From Flavobacteriales bacterium UBA7878 (GTDB lineage: Bacteria; Bacteroidota; Bacteroidia; Flavobacteriales; Schleiferiaceae), in assembly GCA_002501205.1 (NCBI GenBank), contig DLRW01000026.1:1-64000 (forward strand): a stretch of DNA of 64,000 bases. The letters run 5' to 3'. The position numbers and the translations under genes were made by a program. Under the pieces are notes generated by a model. That model saw only the letters and a list, made by a program, of their open reading frames with translations, was not told the origin of the DNA and did not search any database. Shown in pieces: positions 1 through 9,714 of the stretch (position 1 is the first letter of the stretch; each line of letters starts with the position of its first letter).

Positions 1-159
1 TTCAGTAAGTTTCTTAGAGTCGTCTAATAATTTATGTCGGAAGCCGGGCTTTAAAATTACCGCCGCCGCATAAACGGGGCCGGCTAAACATCCTCTGCCT
101 GCTTCATCGCAACCCGCTTCCAAGCGGCCTTTTGCTTTAAAGTTTTTGAGGCGAGCCAT
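1..159 (-). CDS. rnhB: Ribonuclease HII, N-terminal part (cut by window edge)
   Basis: The reverse strand from an ATG at 159 reads 53 residues with no stop before the window edge. It carries the RNase HII signature GCDEAGRGCLAGPVYAAAV at about residues 15-33, including the catalytic Asp-Glu pair, and LDDSKKLTE near the end. RNase HII cuts the RNA strand of RNA-DNA hybrids and removes single ribonucleotides misincorporated in DNA. The start lies one base beyond the stop of the upstream glycosyltransferase, so the two are probably co-transcribed although functionally unrelated. Only the first quarter of the usual roughly 200-residue protein is visible, so the remaining catalytic residues cannot be checked. 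Confidence 0.93.
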   Translation of the reverse strand, partial: MARLKNFKAKGRLEAGCDEAGRGCLAGPVYAAAVILKPGFRHKLLDDSKKLTE

Positions 160-160
160 C

Positions 161-1279
161 TTAGTTCAAGCTTTTTTGAATGCTGTCCCACATGGCTTCC
201 GCGGCTTTTTGCCAAGAGAATTTCTGCAATTGCACTTTGCCTTTTTGGATGAGTTCAGATTGCAGATCCACCTTTTCCATTTGCTGCATCGCTTTGGCGA
301 TAGACTCCGTATTGCGGCTGTCTACTAAGAGGGCGGCCTCTCCGGTAATCTCCGGCATGGCTGTATTGTTGGCGCAAATCACCGCCGTTTCGCAGGCAAA
401 TGCTTCGATTATAGGAATGCCAAATCCTTCAAAATGAGAAACCAGGCAGAGGGCCTCGGCGCTGGCCAATACTTCGGCTAAATCAGCATCAGCTAATCTA
501 CCGGTAAAGAGGATGTCTTCTTTAAAAGGATTGCTTTGGTAAGCTTGCTCAATTGCGGGGGTCCAGCGCATTTTCTCACCGGTAATCAGTAATTTGTTTT
601 CACCGCCATTGCTACGGTATAAAGCAAAAGCCCCCATAAGTCCCTCCAGGTTTTTACGGGGATTCAAGGCTCCTAAATACAAGAAATAAGGAGAGCCTTC
701 TGAATAAATGGTTCGCACCTTTATTTTGGCTTCTTCCGAAAGCGCTTTAAAGTGCGGACCATAGCCATTGGGAACTACATCAATTTTGGCTGGCGATACG
801 CTATAAGTATCGGCGATATCTTTTTTGCAGTATTCAGAAACGGTGGCTACCCTTTTAGCATGATGGGCAAATTTTGGGTAATAATGCCGCATAAAACCGC
901 CGGCAACTTTGTCTAGATTATCCGGTTGATGTTCATAGTTGAGGTCATGGATTACCGAGATAGAAGGGCAATTACCCCAAAGGGGAATCATGCCATCCGG
1001 TGAAATGAAAAGATCAGCTTTAATCTTATTTAGATAGCGAGGAACCGACCATTGAAACCACCATTGCCACAGTAGGGGGTGGCGAGTAGGTGGGAATAAG
1101 ACCTTGGCTTCGATACCTGGGTCAAAGATAAAGTCGGGGTGCCAGGGACGGTCGAATAGAAAAATCCATTCGACTTCCGGGTGCTCACGACTCAAGATTT
1201 CGAAGATATTGGCGGTAAACTGGCCAATGCCCTCGAGGCGATCTTTAAGGAGTAAACGGGTATTTACTGCAATCTTCAC
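161..1279 (-). CDS. GT4-family glycosyltransferase
   Basis: A 372-residue protein with GT-B fold features: an N-terminal half beginning MKIAVNTRLLL followed by GIGQF, and a C-terminal nucleotide-sugar half with YLGALNPRKNLEGL and the GT4 Glu-x7-Glu motif EGFGIPIIE. It probably adds a sugar to a lipid-linked or surface glycan at the cytoplasmic membrane. The start codon is GTG at 1279, four bases after a perfect -7 box (TATCTTTG, 1291-1284), so the message may be nearly leaderless. It is divergent from the flippase/Wzz/Wzy operon, which supports a role in the same polysaccharide pathway. Donor and acceptor cannot be predicted. Confidence 0.88.
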   Translation of the reverse strand: MKIAVNTRLLLKDRLEGIGQFTANIFEILSREHPEVEWIFLFDRPWHPDFIFDPGIEAKVLFPPTRHPLLWQWWFQWSVPRYLNKIKADLFISPDGMIPLWGNCPSISVIHDLNYEHQPDNLDKVAGGFMRHYYPKFAHHAKRVATVSEYCKKDIADTYSVSPAKIDVVPNGYGPHFKALSEEAKIKVRTIYSEGSPYFLYLGALNPRKNLEGLMGAFALYRSNGGENKLLITGEKMRWTPAIEQAYQSNPFKEDILFTGRLADADLAEVLASAEALCLVSHFEGFGIPIIEAFACETAVICANNTAMPEITGEAALLVDSRNTESIAKAMQQMEKVDLQSELIQKGKVQLQKFSWQKAAEAMWDSIQKSLN

Positions 1280-1283
1280 GAGA

Positions 1284-1291
1284 CAAAGATA
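1284..1291 (-). promoter_or_regulatory. -7 box for glycosyltransferase gene
   Basis: The reverse strand reads TATCTTTG, a perfect match to the Bacteroidota -7 consensus TAnnTTTG, ending four bases before the GTG start at 1279. A TTG at 1318-1316 could be the -33 element but the spacing of 24 is long. Confidence 0.5.
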
Positions 1292-1307
1292 GACCTCTTC
1301 GATTCAC

Positions 1308-1315
1308 TATCTTCG
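1308..1315 (+). promoter_or_regulatory. -7 box for polysaccharide operon
   Basis: TATCTTCG differs from TAnnTTTG at one base and sits 15 bases before the ATG at 1331. No clear TTG lies at the expected distance upstream. It is only 16 bases from the opposing box of the glycosyltransferase gene, so the two promoters would compete. Confidence 0.4.
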
Positions 1316-1330
1316 CAAGGCGCAAAGCTT

Positions 1331-2779
1331 ATGCAAAAGAAATTCGTTGGCAGCCTGGCGCTGTTGCTATTCGTCAATTTTTTGATCAAGCCGATCTGGA
1401 TTTTCGGAATCGATCTCGAAGTACAAAATCAGGTCGGCTCAGATGCCTATGGCTTCTACTCAGCGGTTCTCAGCTTTGTGATGATCTTTAATATTGTGCT
1501 GGATCTGGGTCTGGCTCATTACAGCAACCGTGAGATTGCTACCGACCCCCAGCAATTAGCTCGACATTTCTCCGAGCTCTTTATGATTAAGATCAGCCTC
1601 GCTGGAGTCTATTTTTTGGTCGCCATGGGGCTGGGTTTTTTCTTGGGCTTCTGGTCAGGGGGCGCGCAGTTGTTGCTTTGGTTGAGTTTGTCGCAGGTAT
1701 TTGCTTCCGCTCTTTTCTTTTTGCGCTCTCACCTTACGGGATTGCATTTATTTAAATGGGATGCGGTATTAAGTGTCTTTGATAAGAGCCTGATGATTTT
1801 AACTGCAGGCTATCTTTTGTATTTCAGTCAGTCGGGAATCGATGTCCAAACATTTGCAGCCTTACAGGCGCTAGCCTATGGAGTAACGTCTAGCCTTGCC
1901 TTGGTCTTGATCTTATGGCGGGTGCCTTATTTCAAGCCTCATTTTCGTTGGTTGAAATTTCGGAAGAAGCTAGGGCGCAGCTTGCCTTATGCTTTGATGA
2001 TCTTTTTAATGGCCATGTATACTCGAATCGACCAATTAATGCTTCAACAACTTATTGGTAATTCAGAGGCAGGAATTTATGCGCAGGCCTTCCGTTTATT
2101 GGATACCTTTAATCAACCGGCCTATTTGTTTTCGGTTTTGTTGCTTCCCATGTTTGCCACTTTAATCTCCCGGGAAGAACCGGTTTCTGATCTGGCCAAG
2201 CTATCCTTTGTGCTTATTTATGTGATGAGCTTGAGTATTACCCTGGGGGGTGTTTTTGAGGCCGAAGAATTAATGGCCTTCCTCTATGATGAGCATTCAG
2301 AAATCAGCAGTGGCCTTTTACAAATCTTGCTGTTTTCCTCTTTATCTATGGGGGCGACCTATGTTTTTGGAACCATGCTTACCGCGCGAGGAAATTTGCG
2401 GGAACTTAACTATATCGCCTTTGGTGGCTTAATCCTCAATGTGATATTCAATGCCTTGCTAATTCCTAAATACGGGGCTAGAGGGGCAGCTGTAGCCACC
2501 TTGGTGACCCAGAGTTTAAGTGCGCTCCTGCAATTCAGGCTTTGTTACCGATTGGCCAACTTAGCTTGGCGAAGTTCTTTTTTGTGGCGCTTTTTAGCCT
2601 ACTCTATCCAGGCTCTGCTCCTGGCTTATGGTCTTAGTTTGCTGGAGATGGATTGGTATTGGTCGCTACTTTTAATCATTAGTGGAGCCGCAGCATCGGT
2701 GGTACTTTGGAAGCTTTTACCTTGGGCCCAGGGAATAGAATTGCTTAAGCAGCGTTTAAAGGACCGCAATAGCACTTAA
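1331..2779 (+). CDS. Polysaccharide flippase (Wzx-like, MOP superfamily)
   Basis: A 482-residue protein with about 12-14 hydrophobic segments spread over its full length, the usual size for Wzx/oligosaccharide flippases. Typical features include the N-terminal helix with nearby FGIDLEVQNQVG, the internal stretch RIDQLMLQQLIGNSEAGIYA (about residues 230-250), and a C-terminal region with LNVIFNALLIPKYGARGAA. These match polysaccharide biosynthesis proteins that move undecaprenyl-linked oligosaccharides across the inner membrane. It heads an operon with a Wzz-like and a Wzy-like gene, the classic set for Wzx/Wzy-dependent surface glycan assembly. Substrate is unknown. Confidence 0.9.
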   Translation: MQKKFVGSLALLLFVNFLIKPIWIFGIDLEVQNQVGSDAYGFYSAVLSFVMIFNIVLDLGLAHYSNREIATDPQQLARHFSELFMIKISLAGVYFLVAMGLGFFLGFWSGGAQLLLWLSLSQVFASALFFLRSHLTGLHLFKWDAVLSVFDKSLMILTAGYLLYFSQSGIDVQTFAALQALAYGVTSSLALVLILWRVPYFKPHFRWLKFRKKLGRSLPYALMIFLMAMYTRIDQLMLQQLIGNSEAGIYAQAFRLLDTFNQPAYLFSVLLLPMFATLISREEPVSDLAKLSFVLIYVMSLSITLGGVFEAEELMAFLYDEHSEISSGLLQILLFSSLSMGATYVFGTMLTARGNLRELNYIAFGGLILNVIFNALLIPKYGARGAAVATLVTQSLSALLQFRLCYRLANLAWRSSFLWRFLAYSIQALLLAYGLSLLEMDWYWSLLLIISGAAASVVLWKLLPWAQGIELLKQRLKDRNST

Positions 2780-2785
2780 TATTTC

Positions 2786-2793
2786 TATTTTTG
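2786..2793 (+). promoter_or_regulatory. -7 box upstream of Wzz-like gene
   Basis: TATTTTTG matches TAnnTTTG perfectly and begins 7 bases after the flippase stop codon, 20 bases before the next ATG. No TTG lies at the proper distance, so this is a possible internal promoter only. Confidence 0.35.
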
Positions 2794-2813
2794 CCCGCCT
2801 AAAAGCTTAATTC

Positions 2814-3851
2814 ATGGAAGGTTCCAAAGCCGATCAGGATCGCGTATTCGACTCCACCAATTTGATCGTTTACCTCTACAATTGGCGCATGCCATTGATT
2901 ATTGTTTCTCTGGTTGCCGGAATTCTGGCCGCTGTTTTTAGCGGTCCGTCTTTCATTGATCCTTTATTTGAATCTACGGTAACCGTATTCCCATCCACCA
3001 CCAACTCCTTGTCAAAAGCCCTTTTGCCTCAAAAGTTTTCCAGTCGTGGGCAGGATATTTTGGAGTTTGGTAAGGAAGAGGAAGCGGAGCAATTGCTGCA
3101 AATTTTGAATACCGATGAGATTCGCGATAGCATCATCCAGAAATACAATCTGATGAAGCATTACGAGATCGATCCTAGCGGGAAGTATGCTAAAACAGAA
3201 TTGTATAAAACCTTTTCCAGCAATATTTCTTTCCGACGCACCGAGTTTATGAGTGTGGAAATTAATGTATTGGATACCGATCCCGATACTGCCGCATTTA
3301 TCGCAAACGACATTGTGGCTTTATTGGACATGGTGAAGGATCGCATTCAGCGGGAACGCGCCATGCAAGGTTTGAAGATTATTCAAGGTGAGTATTTCGC
3401 TTTAAAAGATGAGGTTCAGGTTTTAGAAGACTCTTTAACTGAGCTTCGCTATAAAGGGGTACATGATTATGAAACCCAATCTTCGGTGTTTAACGAGCAA
3501 TTGGCAACAGCCATTATTGAGAAAGGTGCTAATTCCGCGGCAGTAGCTTCCATTGAGCAAAAGTTGGATACCCTGGCCAAATATGGCGGTACCTATGTTT
3601 CCCTTCGCGATGATTTAAGCTATATGAAAGAAGAGGTGGTGAAGTTGAAAACTGCCTACGATCAAGCGAAAGTAGATGTGTCGCAAAGTTTGCCTGCCAC
3701 TTTTAAGGTGAACAATGCCTATCCTGCAGAGAAGAAGAAATATCCGATTCGTTGGTTGGTGGTAGCCTTAAGTATGTTGGGTGCCTTTACCGCTACTTTG
3801 ATTTCAATTCTGATTTGGGATACCCTGCGTAGTTCTCGTAAAAAAGCCTAG
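2814..3851 (+). CDS. Wzz-like polysaccharide chain-length determinant
   Basis: A 345-residue protein with the polysaccharide co-polymerase layout: a short cytoplasmic start, a first membrane helix at about residues 27-48, a long periplasmic part rich in coiled-coil-like helices (about 170-300), and a second membrane helix near 313-335 followed by a basic tail. Wzz proteins set the length of surface polysaccharide chains by acting with the Wzy polymerase. No C-terminal tyrosine kinase domain is present. It lies between the flippase and the polymerase-like gene; the downstream start is only three bases past its stop. Family assignment rests on topology and context, since Wzz proteins are poorly conserved. 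Confidence 0.8.
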   Translation: MEGSKADQDRVFDSTNLIVYLYNWRMPLIIVSLVAGILAAVFSGPSFIDPLFESTVTVFPSTTNSLSKALLPQKFSSRGQDILEFGKEEEAEQLLQILNTDEIRDSIIQKYNLMKHYEIDPSGKYAKTELYKTFSSNISFRRTEFMSVEINVLDTDPDTAAFIANDIVALLDMVKDRIQRERAMQGLKIIQGEYFALKDEVQVLEDSLTELRYKGVHDYETQSSVFNEQLATAIIEKGANSAAVASIEQKLDTLAKYGGTYVSLRDDLSYMKEEVVKLKTAYDQAKVDVSQSLPATFKVNNAYPAEKKKYPIRWLVVALSMLGAFTATLISILIWDTLRSSRKKA

Positions 3852-3853
3852 GC

Positions 3854-5281
3854 TTGAGGGGTATTCAATTCCATAAGGAAGATCGGCCGGTATACCTTAC
3901 GGGCTTACTGGTAGCATTATTGAATATTGGAATTATTCTGTCCCAGCAATATTGGGCCTTATTAATTCCGGTGGCATTATTGGTGGTTACTATGACCTTC
4001 CTGGCCTTGGATAAGGTCTTGTACTTCGTGATCTTCAGTACTCCTCTCAGTATTTTTTATTTGCATCCCACCCTTAAAGTCGGCTTTACTTTACCCACGG
4101 AGCCCCTGCTTTTTGGGATCATGCTCATCTTTTTCGCCAAGATCCTTTTTAGGGGGAATTTTGATCTGAAACTGGTGAAGCATCCGGTTTCGGTGGCCAT
4201 ATTGGCCATGGTCTTTTGGATGTTTGTTACAACGCTTACCTCGCAGTTGCCATTGGTGAGTGCCAAATACCTCATTGCCCGCATCTGGTTTGTTTCGGTG
4301 TTTTTCTATTTGATGTCGCGTCTTTTTCAGGATCGCAAACGCACTTATCTTTTTTTCTGGCTCTATTTGTTGCCTCTGGCAGCAGTGGTTATTTACACCG
4401 TTGCCGTGCATGCGCAATGGGGCTTTACCAAGGATGCTTCGGTATGGGTGATGTTCCCCTTCTTCAAAGAACATACTTCCTATGGAGCAGTATTGGCACT
4501 GTATATTCCGATTGCGGTGGTCTTTACCTTCTTTATGAATTGGGATTTGAACCGCAAGTTGCTGGCAGGTACCGTTTTGCTGATTTTGCTGGCAGGGGTG
4601 GTTCTGTCTTATACTCGGGCCGCATGGGTGAGTTTGGTCGTAGCAGGAATGGCAGGTTTTATGGTGTGGATTCGCCTGCGTAAGGAGGTCTTGGTTTTAA
4701 TGGTCATGGCTTTTATCGGGGCATTGTTTTATTTCCAGGGAGACATCATGCAGCGCTTCGAAAAGAATGATACCACTAGTAGCGACGATTTAAGTGAGCA
4801 CGTAGAGTCGATCAGTAATATTTCTACCGATGCTTCGAATATGGAGCGCATCAATCGTTGGAAGTCGGCTTTTCGAATGTATAGCGAAAGACCAGTATTC
4901 GGTCATGGTCCGGGGACTTATATGTTCCTCTATGCACCTTATCAGAAGCCCAGCGAGAAAACTATTATTTCTACTAATAATGGGGATATGGGGAATGCCC
5001 ACAGTGAATACATCGGTCCATTGGCGGAAAGCGGAACCTTGGGATTGATTTTGGTTTTAATATTGGTTTATCTAAGTATTAGGACCGGCATTAGGGCCTA
5101 TTATAAAGTGGAAGATCATGAGCTTAAAGTGCTGGCTTTGGCGGCATTAATGGGGCTGATAACCTATTGGACCCATGGTTTCTTGAATAATTTCCTCGAC
5201 ATGGATAAGGCCACTTTACCTGTTTGGGGCTTTACATCCTTCCTTGTATATCTGGACCTTTACGGACAGAAAAAAGATTAA
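3854..5281 (+). CDS. O-antigen ligase / Wzy polymerase-like membrane protein
   Basis: A 475-residue protein with about ten to twelve predicted membrane helices and a large periplasmic loop near residues 295-400. The segment SYTRAAWVSLVVAGMAGF followed by the loop, then FGHGPGTYMFLY and NAHSEYIGPLAESGTLGL, is typical of the O-antigen ligase/polymerase (Wzy_C) family, including the conserved His-Ser/Glu region. The start appears to be TTG at 3854, immediately after the Wzz-like stop; there is no better in-frame start nearby. With the flippase and Wzz-like protein it completes a surface-glycan export set. Polymerase and ligase cannot be told apart from sequence; the context favours polymerase. 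Confidence 0.85.
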   Translation: MRGIQFHKEDRPVYLTGLLVALLNIGIILSQQYWALLIPVALLVVTMTFLALDKVLYFVIFSTPLSIFYLHPTLKVGFTLPTEPLLFGIMLIFFAKILFRGNFDLKLVKHPVSVAILAMVFWMFVTTLTSQLPLVSAKYLIARIWFVSVFFYLMSRLFQDRKRTYLFFWLYLLPLAAVVIYTVAVHAQWGFTKDASVWVMFPFFKEHTSYGAVLALYIPIAVVFTFFMNWDLNRKLLAGTVLLILLAGVVLSYTRAAWVSLVVAGMAGFMVWIRLRKEVLVLMVMAFIGALFYFQGDIMQRFEKNDTTSSDDLSEHVESISNISTDASNMERINRWKSAFRMYSERPVFGHGPGTYMFLYAPYQKPSEKTIISTNNGDMGNAHSEYIGPLAESGTLGLILVLILVYLSIRTGIRAYYKVEDHELKVLALAALMGLITYWTHGFLNNFLDMDKATLPVWGFTSFLVYLDLYGQKKD

Positions 5282-5368
5282 TTCTTGTATAGTATTAGTT
5301 TAGAAGCACTTGGCAATTCTTGCTGAATGTGTTGTGTGTTAAATTAAGTTTGTGTTAAGCGATTTGGC

Positions 5369-5398
5369 TTGTCAATTAAACTTTTTTTAACATTTTTG
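5369..5398 (+). promoter_or_regulatory. Promoter of the susCD operon
   Basis: TTG at 5369-5371 and CATTTTTG at 5391-5398 are separated by 19 bases, matching the Bacteroidota arrangement TTG / TAnnTTTG with one mismatch in the -7 box. The predicted transcription start would leave a leader of roughly 20 bases before the ATG at 5426. The leader is AT-rich with no Shine-Dalgarno site. Confidence 0.55.
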
Positions 5399-5425
5399 GT
5401 AGTGGATAACCAATAAATTATAGCT

Positions 5426-8248
5426 ATGCGAACAACCAAAGCGGTGCTAACGCTACTGTTAGCGCTATGCGTGCAGGTGGGCTTTGCCCAATCGCGCACA
5501 GTCAAAGGAACCGTTAAGGGGCCGGGCGGAGAGCCTATCCCTGGAGCTTCGGTGATTGAGAAGGGAACAAAAAATGGTACGGCTACAGATGCCTCCGGTT
5601 CTTACTCTATCACCGTTGCAGGTCCTAAGTCTATCCTTGTCATTTCTTCTTTAGGTTTTGCAACACAAGAACGGGAAGTGGGATCCAACACCACTATCGA
5701 TGTGTTCATGAAAGAGTCCAATGAGCAATTGGACGAAGTTGTAGTAACCGGACAAGGGGTAGGGGTGAGTCGAAAACGGATTTCGACCACCGTTTCATCG
5801 ATTGATTCGAAAGAGCTGAAAAAATCGCCCGCGATGCAGCTCGATCAATTAATCCAATCCAAATTACCTAATGCTCAGATTAAGTTGAGTTCCGGTCAGC
5901 CTGGAACCGCTTCTATCATTCGCTCTCGGGGTCCGGTGTCGGCTAATACCAATACCACTCCGGTAATTATGATCGATGGGGTACGGGTAGATAACTTGAA
6001 CTCAAACCCCAGTTTGGGATTAAATACCGGTGGTGCGCAGTCTTCTGCCATTGCGGATATTCCCATGGAAGATATTGATCGTATCGAGTATATCCCCGGT
6101 GGTGCTGCCACTACCTTGTATGGTGCTGATGCCGCGAATGGGGTACTGCAAATTTTCACTAAGCGTGGAAAAGCTGGTCGCTCAAATGTTTATTTCGAAA
6201 CTCAATTAGGTCAGATGCGCGGTACTACCGACTTCTTGCGTTGGAAGGAAACTGCGGACCTGGTTTTTGAGCCTGGTTTCGTGCAAAACTACCGCTTGGG
6301 ATTCTCAGGGGGTACTGATGCCTTTAACTACAGCTTCTCGGGTTCTATTTACCAGGATGATGGCTTTAATGCTGTTAACCAGCAAACTCGTCGAAATTTC
6401 CGTACAACTGTAGCCTCTCGCGTATCCAATCGCTTGCGCTATTCCGCTTCATTGGCTTACTCGAATTCTGAGTTTACCCGTGACTATAATGCGAATACCA
6501 GCTATTCTCGTTTTGGTAACCTTGAGGGTGGATCATATGGTAATCTGGGCGATTCGAACCAAACTTATTTGGATAACCTGCAGCAGCAGTTACAGGATGA
6601 AGCCGACGTAACCAGCATTACAGAGCGAATTAACCGCTTTAATGTGGCCAATAACTTCACTTATGATGTAAGTGATAAAGTGTTGGTATCTTTTGATTTC
6701 GGTTTGGATAGCCGTAACTCTAAGCAACAAGAATTAGGAACCAATGCCTTACAAATTGTTAAGGGAACTTATCCAGATGGTACTACCGATCAAGGTTATA
6801 TCGATGTTAGTACCCGGAACTTCCTGGTGCTAAGTGCCAATTTAAATGCCGCTTATCGCGAAAGAGTAGGAGATTTTGACTTCATCACTACTGTGGGTGG
6901 TCAGATGTTCCGTCAAAATGACTATCAGACTTTAATCAGTGCCACTGGAGTGCCTGATGGTTCAGAGTCCGTTAATAACTCCGCTGATCAAAGTGTGCAA
7001 GATTTCTACAATACCGTAACATCTTATGGATTGTACATCGCTGAAAACGTAGGTTGGAAAGATAAGTTCTTCTTAGACTTAGGTTTACGCTTTGATGGTA
7101 ACACCGCTTTTGGTGATGAGATTGGTTTAATTCCGCTGATTAAAGTAGGTGGATCTTATGTAATCTCTGATGAAGCTTTCTTCAAGAATATTATCTCTAA
7201 GGATGTAGTTCACTTGATGAAATTCAGAGCCAACTATGGTGAAGCAACCATCTTCCCAACTCCATTTGCGAATGATTTGACTTTTGCCTTGAATCCTTAC
7301 AATGGATTGCAATCTTTTGCATTCGATAATCCAGGCAACCCTGAACTACAATCCGAGATTGCCAAAACCACAGAGGTTGGGGTTGATATCGGCTTGTTCA
7401 AGCGTTTAACTTTAGGATTTACTTATTATCGTACTCTTACTGAGGGTGCTCTCTTTACGCCTCCTCAAGCACCATCTACTGGTCAGAGTGCACAGGAGAA
7501 AAACGTAGGTGAAATCGAAAACACTGGTTTCGAAATTGCCTTAGGAGTGAATATCCTTAATTCTGAGAAGCATAATATGAATGCTCGCTTCTCCTATAAC
7601 TACAACCAAAATAATGTACTGAGTACAGGTGGTGCACCTGAATTTGTGGTAGGTGGTTTTACCTTCCTCGGTTCTTGGGTTAACCAAGGTCAGCCTTTGG
7701 GTTACCTGCGCGGTGCTAAAGTGGTTTCTGATGGTAATGGTGGGTATGAGGTAGAGCGTAATGCTTATTTAGGTACTACCTTCTCTCCAACCTTCGGTAC
7801 CTTCGGAATCGACTATACCTGGAACAATAAGTTAAGTGTATTCTTAAACGGAGATTACCAATTCGGTGGTCAAGGTGTAAATGTGGATGATGTACTGCGT
7901 TATTTCGGGGGAGTGAATGATGAAGATCGTTTCCCACAAGAAGTATTAGACGCTGGTATTACTTCCTTCTTTGACTTGGCAGGATACTGGGTAGAAGATG
8001 CCAATTATATTAAGGTTCGTACCGTGGGTGTAGAATACAACTTCGGTAGCCTTTTAGATAGCCGTATTAAGAACCTAAGAGTAGGATTTACCTTACAAAA
8101 CGCCTTCAACTGGGTTAGCTCTAGTTTTGATCCGGATGTTACCGGTTCTGGAATCCGTACCCAAGGCGGTTTTGCCGGTGGTGGATTTGCCTATGGTACT
8201 GAAAGTGCTCCACGCATCTATTTAGCAACCTTACGTGTTAACCTTTAA
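5426..8248 (+). CDS. SusC/RagA-type TonB-dependent outer-membrane transporter
   Basis: A 940-residue protein with a signal peptide ending near GFAQ (residue 22), a carboxypeptidase-D-like beta-sandwich at about 24-100 (VKGTVKGPGGEPIPGASV), the SusC linker LDEVVVTGQG at about 102-111, a plug domain to about 245, and a long beta-barrel ending in alternating hydrophobic residues (RIYLATLRVNL). It forms the barrel of a SusCD pair that imports oligosaccharides, peptides or other large nutrients with energy from TonB-ExbBD. It is followed 11 bases later by its SusD-like lid. No carbohydrate-active enzyme or anti-sigma gene adjoins it, so the substrate is unknown and may be peptide rather than glycan. 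Confidence 0.96.
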   Translation: MRTTKAVLTLLLALCVQVGFAQSRTVKGTVKGPGGEPIPGASVIEKGTKNGTATDASGSYSITVAGPKSILVISSLGFATQEREVGSNTTIDVFMKESNEQLDEVVVTGQGVGVSRKRISTTVSSIDSKELKKSPAMQLDQLIQSKLPNAQIKLSSGQPGTASIIRSRGPVSANTNTTPVIMIDGVRVDNLNSNPSLGLNTGGAQSSAIADIPMEDIDRIEYIPGGAATTLYGADAANGVLQIFTKRGKAGRSNVYFETQLGQMRGTTDFLRWKETADLVFEPGFVQNYRLGFSGGTDAFNYSFSGSIYQDDGFNAVNQQTRRNFRTTVASRVSNRLRYSASLAYSNSEFTRDYNANTSYSRFGNLEGGSYGNLGDSNQTYLDNLQQQLQDEADVTSITERINRFNVANNFTYDVSDKVLVSFDFGLDSRNSKQQELGTNALQIVKGTYPDGTTDQGYIDVSTRNFLVLSANLNAAYRERVGDFDFITTVGGQMFRQNDYQTLISATGVPDGSESVNNSADQSVQDFYNTVTSYGLYIAENVGWKDKFFLDLGLRFDGNTAFGDEIGLIPLIKVGGSYVISDEAFFKNIISKDVVHLMKFRANYGEATIFPTPFANDLTFALNPYNGLQSFAFDNPGNPELQSEIAKTTEVGVDIGLFKRLTLGFTYYRTLTEGALFTPPQAPSTGQSAQEKNVGEIENTGFEIALGVNILNSEKHNMNARFSYNYNQNNVLSTGGAPEFVVGGFTFLGSWVNQGQPLGYLRGAKVVSDGNGGYEVERNAYLGTTFSPTFGTFGIDYTWNNKLSVFLNGDYQFGGQGVNVDDVLRYFGGVNDEDRFPQEVLDAGITSFFDLAGYWVEDANYIKVRTVGVEYNFGSLLDSRIKNLRVGFTLQNAFNWVSSSFDPDVTGSGIRTQGGFAGGGFAYGTESAPRIYLATLRVNL

Positions 8249-8259
8249 TTTAAAGCAAG

Positions 8260-9696
8260 ATGAAAAAGTTATTGACTAAAGTTTCGATCGTAGCCGCTTC
8301 AGCATTGCTAATTGTAGGTTGTGAAGCGGTGGATCCCACAGATGTGGTGAACCCCAACCTTTCGGAAGATGCCTTAGTAGGGCAGCCTAACTCATCTAAG
8401 AGCTGGTTAAATGGTTTAGAGCGTCAGCTGGCCATCACTGCCAACAACAATTTGATTGTAGCTGAGATTGCTTCCGACAATTATGTAAATACACAAACTT
8501 TCTTCAACCAGTTTGTAGATGGATTAACTATCGATTGGCAAGATGATGATGTGGATGATTCCCAATTCCATATTGCCCGTATTCGCGAAATGGCCCTCTT
8601 CGGTTTATCCGAGATTGGACCTAATGATCCCAATTACGATGCAACTGTTCAAGCGGAGTTTGAATTCTTCGCTGGATTGTCTCATCTCTGGGCTGCTATG
8701 TATTATCGCAATTTACCAGGCTCAGCTGCTGGTCCGGTATTAAGTCGTGATGCGCATTTAGATGCTGCTATCAATTACTTTAATACCTCTAACACAACCA
8801 GCGAGAATACTTCGGCTAAAGCCGGTATGATGCGTGCTTATTACCTTAAAGGTGATGCTACTAATGCCGTAGCTATGGCGAATGCAGTAATTGCTGATGA
8901 TGCTGAGTTCTTACGCACGATTAAATTCGATCCACAGAACAGCCGTGGTAATAGCAATAGTTTAGATTATACCGTAAATTCCTTACAAGATGCCTTGTAT
9001 GATCGCGGTAGTTTCGACGACTTGCAGCCTTTGCCTAAGCTGGATTTCTTAGATCCTAAGTTTGCAGTAATCTCTGCCAACGAAGATTCTGAAATTCCTT
9101 TATTCAAGGTAGAAGAGGCTCACTTGATCAAAGCTGAAGCAGCCAATGCTGCCGGAAATGATCCTGGAGCTTTACTGGCCCTCACCGACCTCTTTACCGT
9201 GGTGTCTAATCGTCCGATTCGTAGCTTAAATGATGCTACCGAAGACCGTACCGAGCGAAATCCTGGAACTCGTCCTGATAGTACTGATATTACTGTTGAT
9301 GGACGTGCCGGATTAGTGCTTTACCGTCAGGGAGGTAATGTAGATGTACCTACCGTTTCCGGTACTTCTTATGATGTAGCCATGGTAACTGGTATTACCG
9401 GTGATGCTATGTTAGAAGCGATTTACAATATCCGTCAGGAAGTGTTTATCGCTGAAGGTATGCGGATGGTTGATATGGGTCTTACCCTGGTAGTTTCTCA
9501 GAATGAGCAACTCCTAAATAGCAATGTAACCACTTCTGATACTGAGCCTGTTATTCCTGGTTATCTACAGGCCATCGCTAGTGAAATTGATGCTATTACT
9601 TATGATGAGGTAGCTCGTACTTGTACTATTAATCATAATATCAGTAACCTTATTGTTCAAAATAAGGCCACTGCTGATGTTTGTCCTTTCCACTAG
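8260..9696 (+). CDS. SusD/RagB-like nutrient-binding lipoprotein
   Basis: A 478-residue protein with a lipoprotein signal (SALLIVGC, lipid Cys near residue 21) and the all-helical TPR-like composition of SusD proteins, including the internal FKVEEAHLIKAEAANAAGN segment typical of the family's last TPR helix pair and the C-terminal YNIRQEVFIAEGMRMVDMG, which matches the RQxEFxGEG-like helix. It should sit on the outer face of the outer membrane as the lid of the SusC barrel and capture substrate. It lies 11 bases after SusC in one operon, closed by a strong terminator. It is on the short side for the family; ligand unknown. Confidence 0.93.
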   Translation: MKKLLTKVSIVAASALLIVGCEAVDPTDVVNPNLSEDALVGQPNSSKSWLNGLERQLAITANNNLIVAEIASDNYVNTQTFFNQFVDGLTIDWQDDDVDDSQFHIARIREMALFGLSEIGPNDPNYDATVQAEFEFFAGLSHLWAAMYYRNLPGSAAGPVLSRDAHLDAAINYFNTSNTTSENTSAKAGMMRAYYLKGDATNAVAMANAVIADDAEFLRTIKFDPQNSRGNSNSLDYTVNSLQDALYDRGSFDDLQPLPKLDFLDPKFAVISANEDSEIPLFKVEEAHLIKAEAANAAGNDPGALLALTDLFTVVSNRPIRSLNDATEDRTERNPGTRPDSTDITVDGRAGLVLYRQGGNVDVPTVSGTSYDVAMVTGITGDAMLEAIYNIRQEVFIAEGMRMVDMGLTLVVSQNEQLLNSNVTTSDTEPVIPGYLQAIASEIDAITYDEVARTCTINHNISNLIVQNKATADVCPFH

Positions 9697-9714
9697 GATA
9701 TAATTCAATCCAAT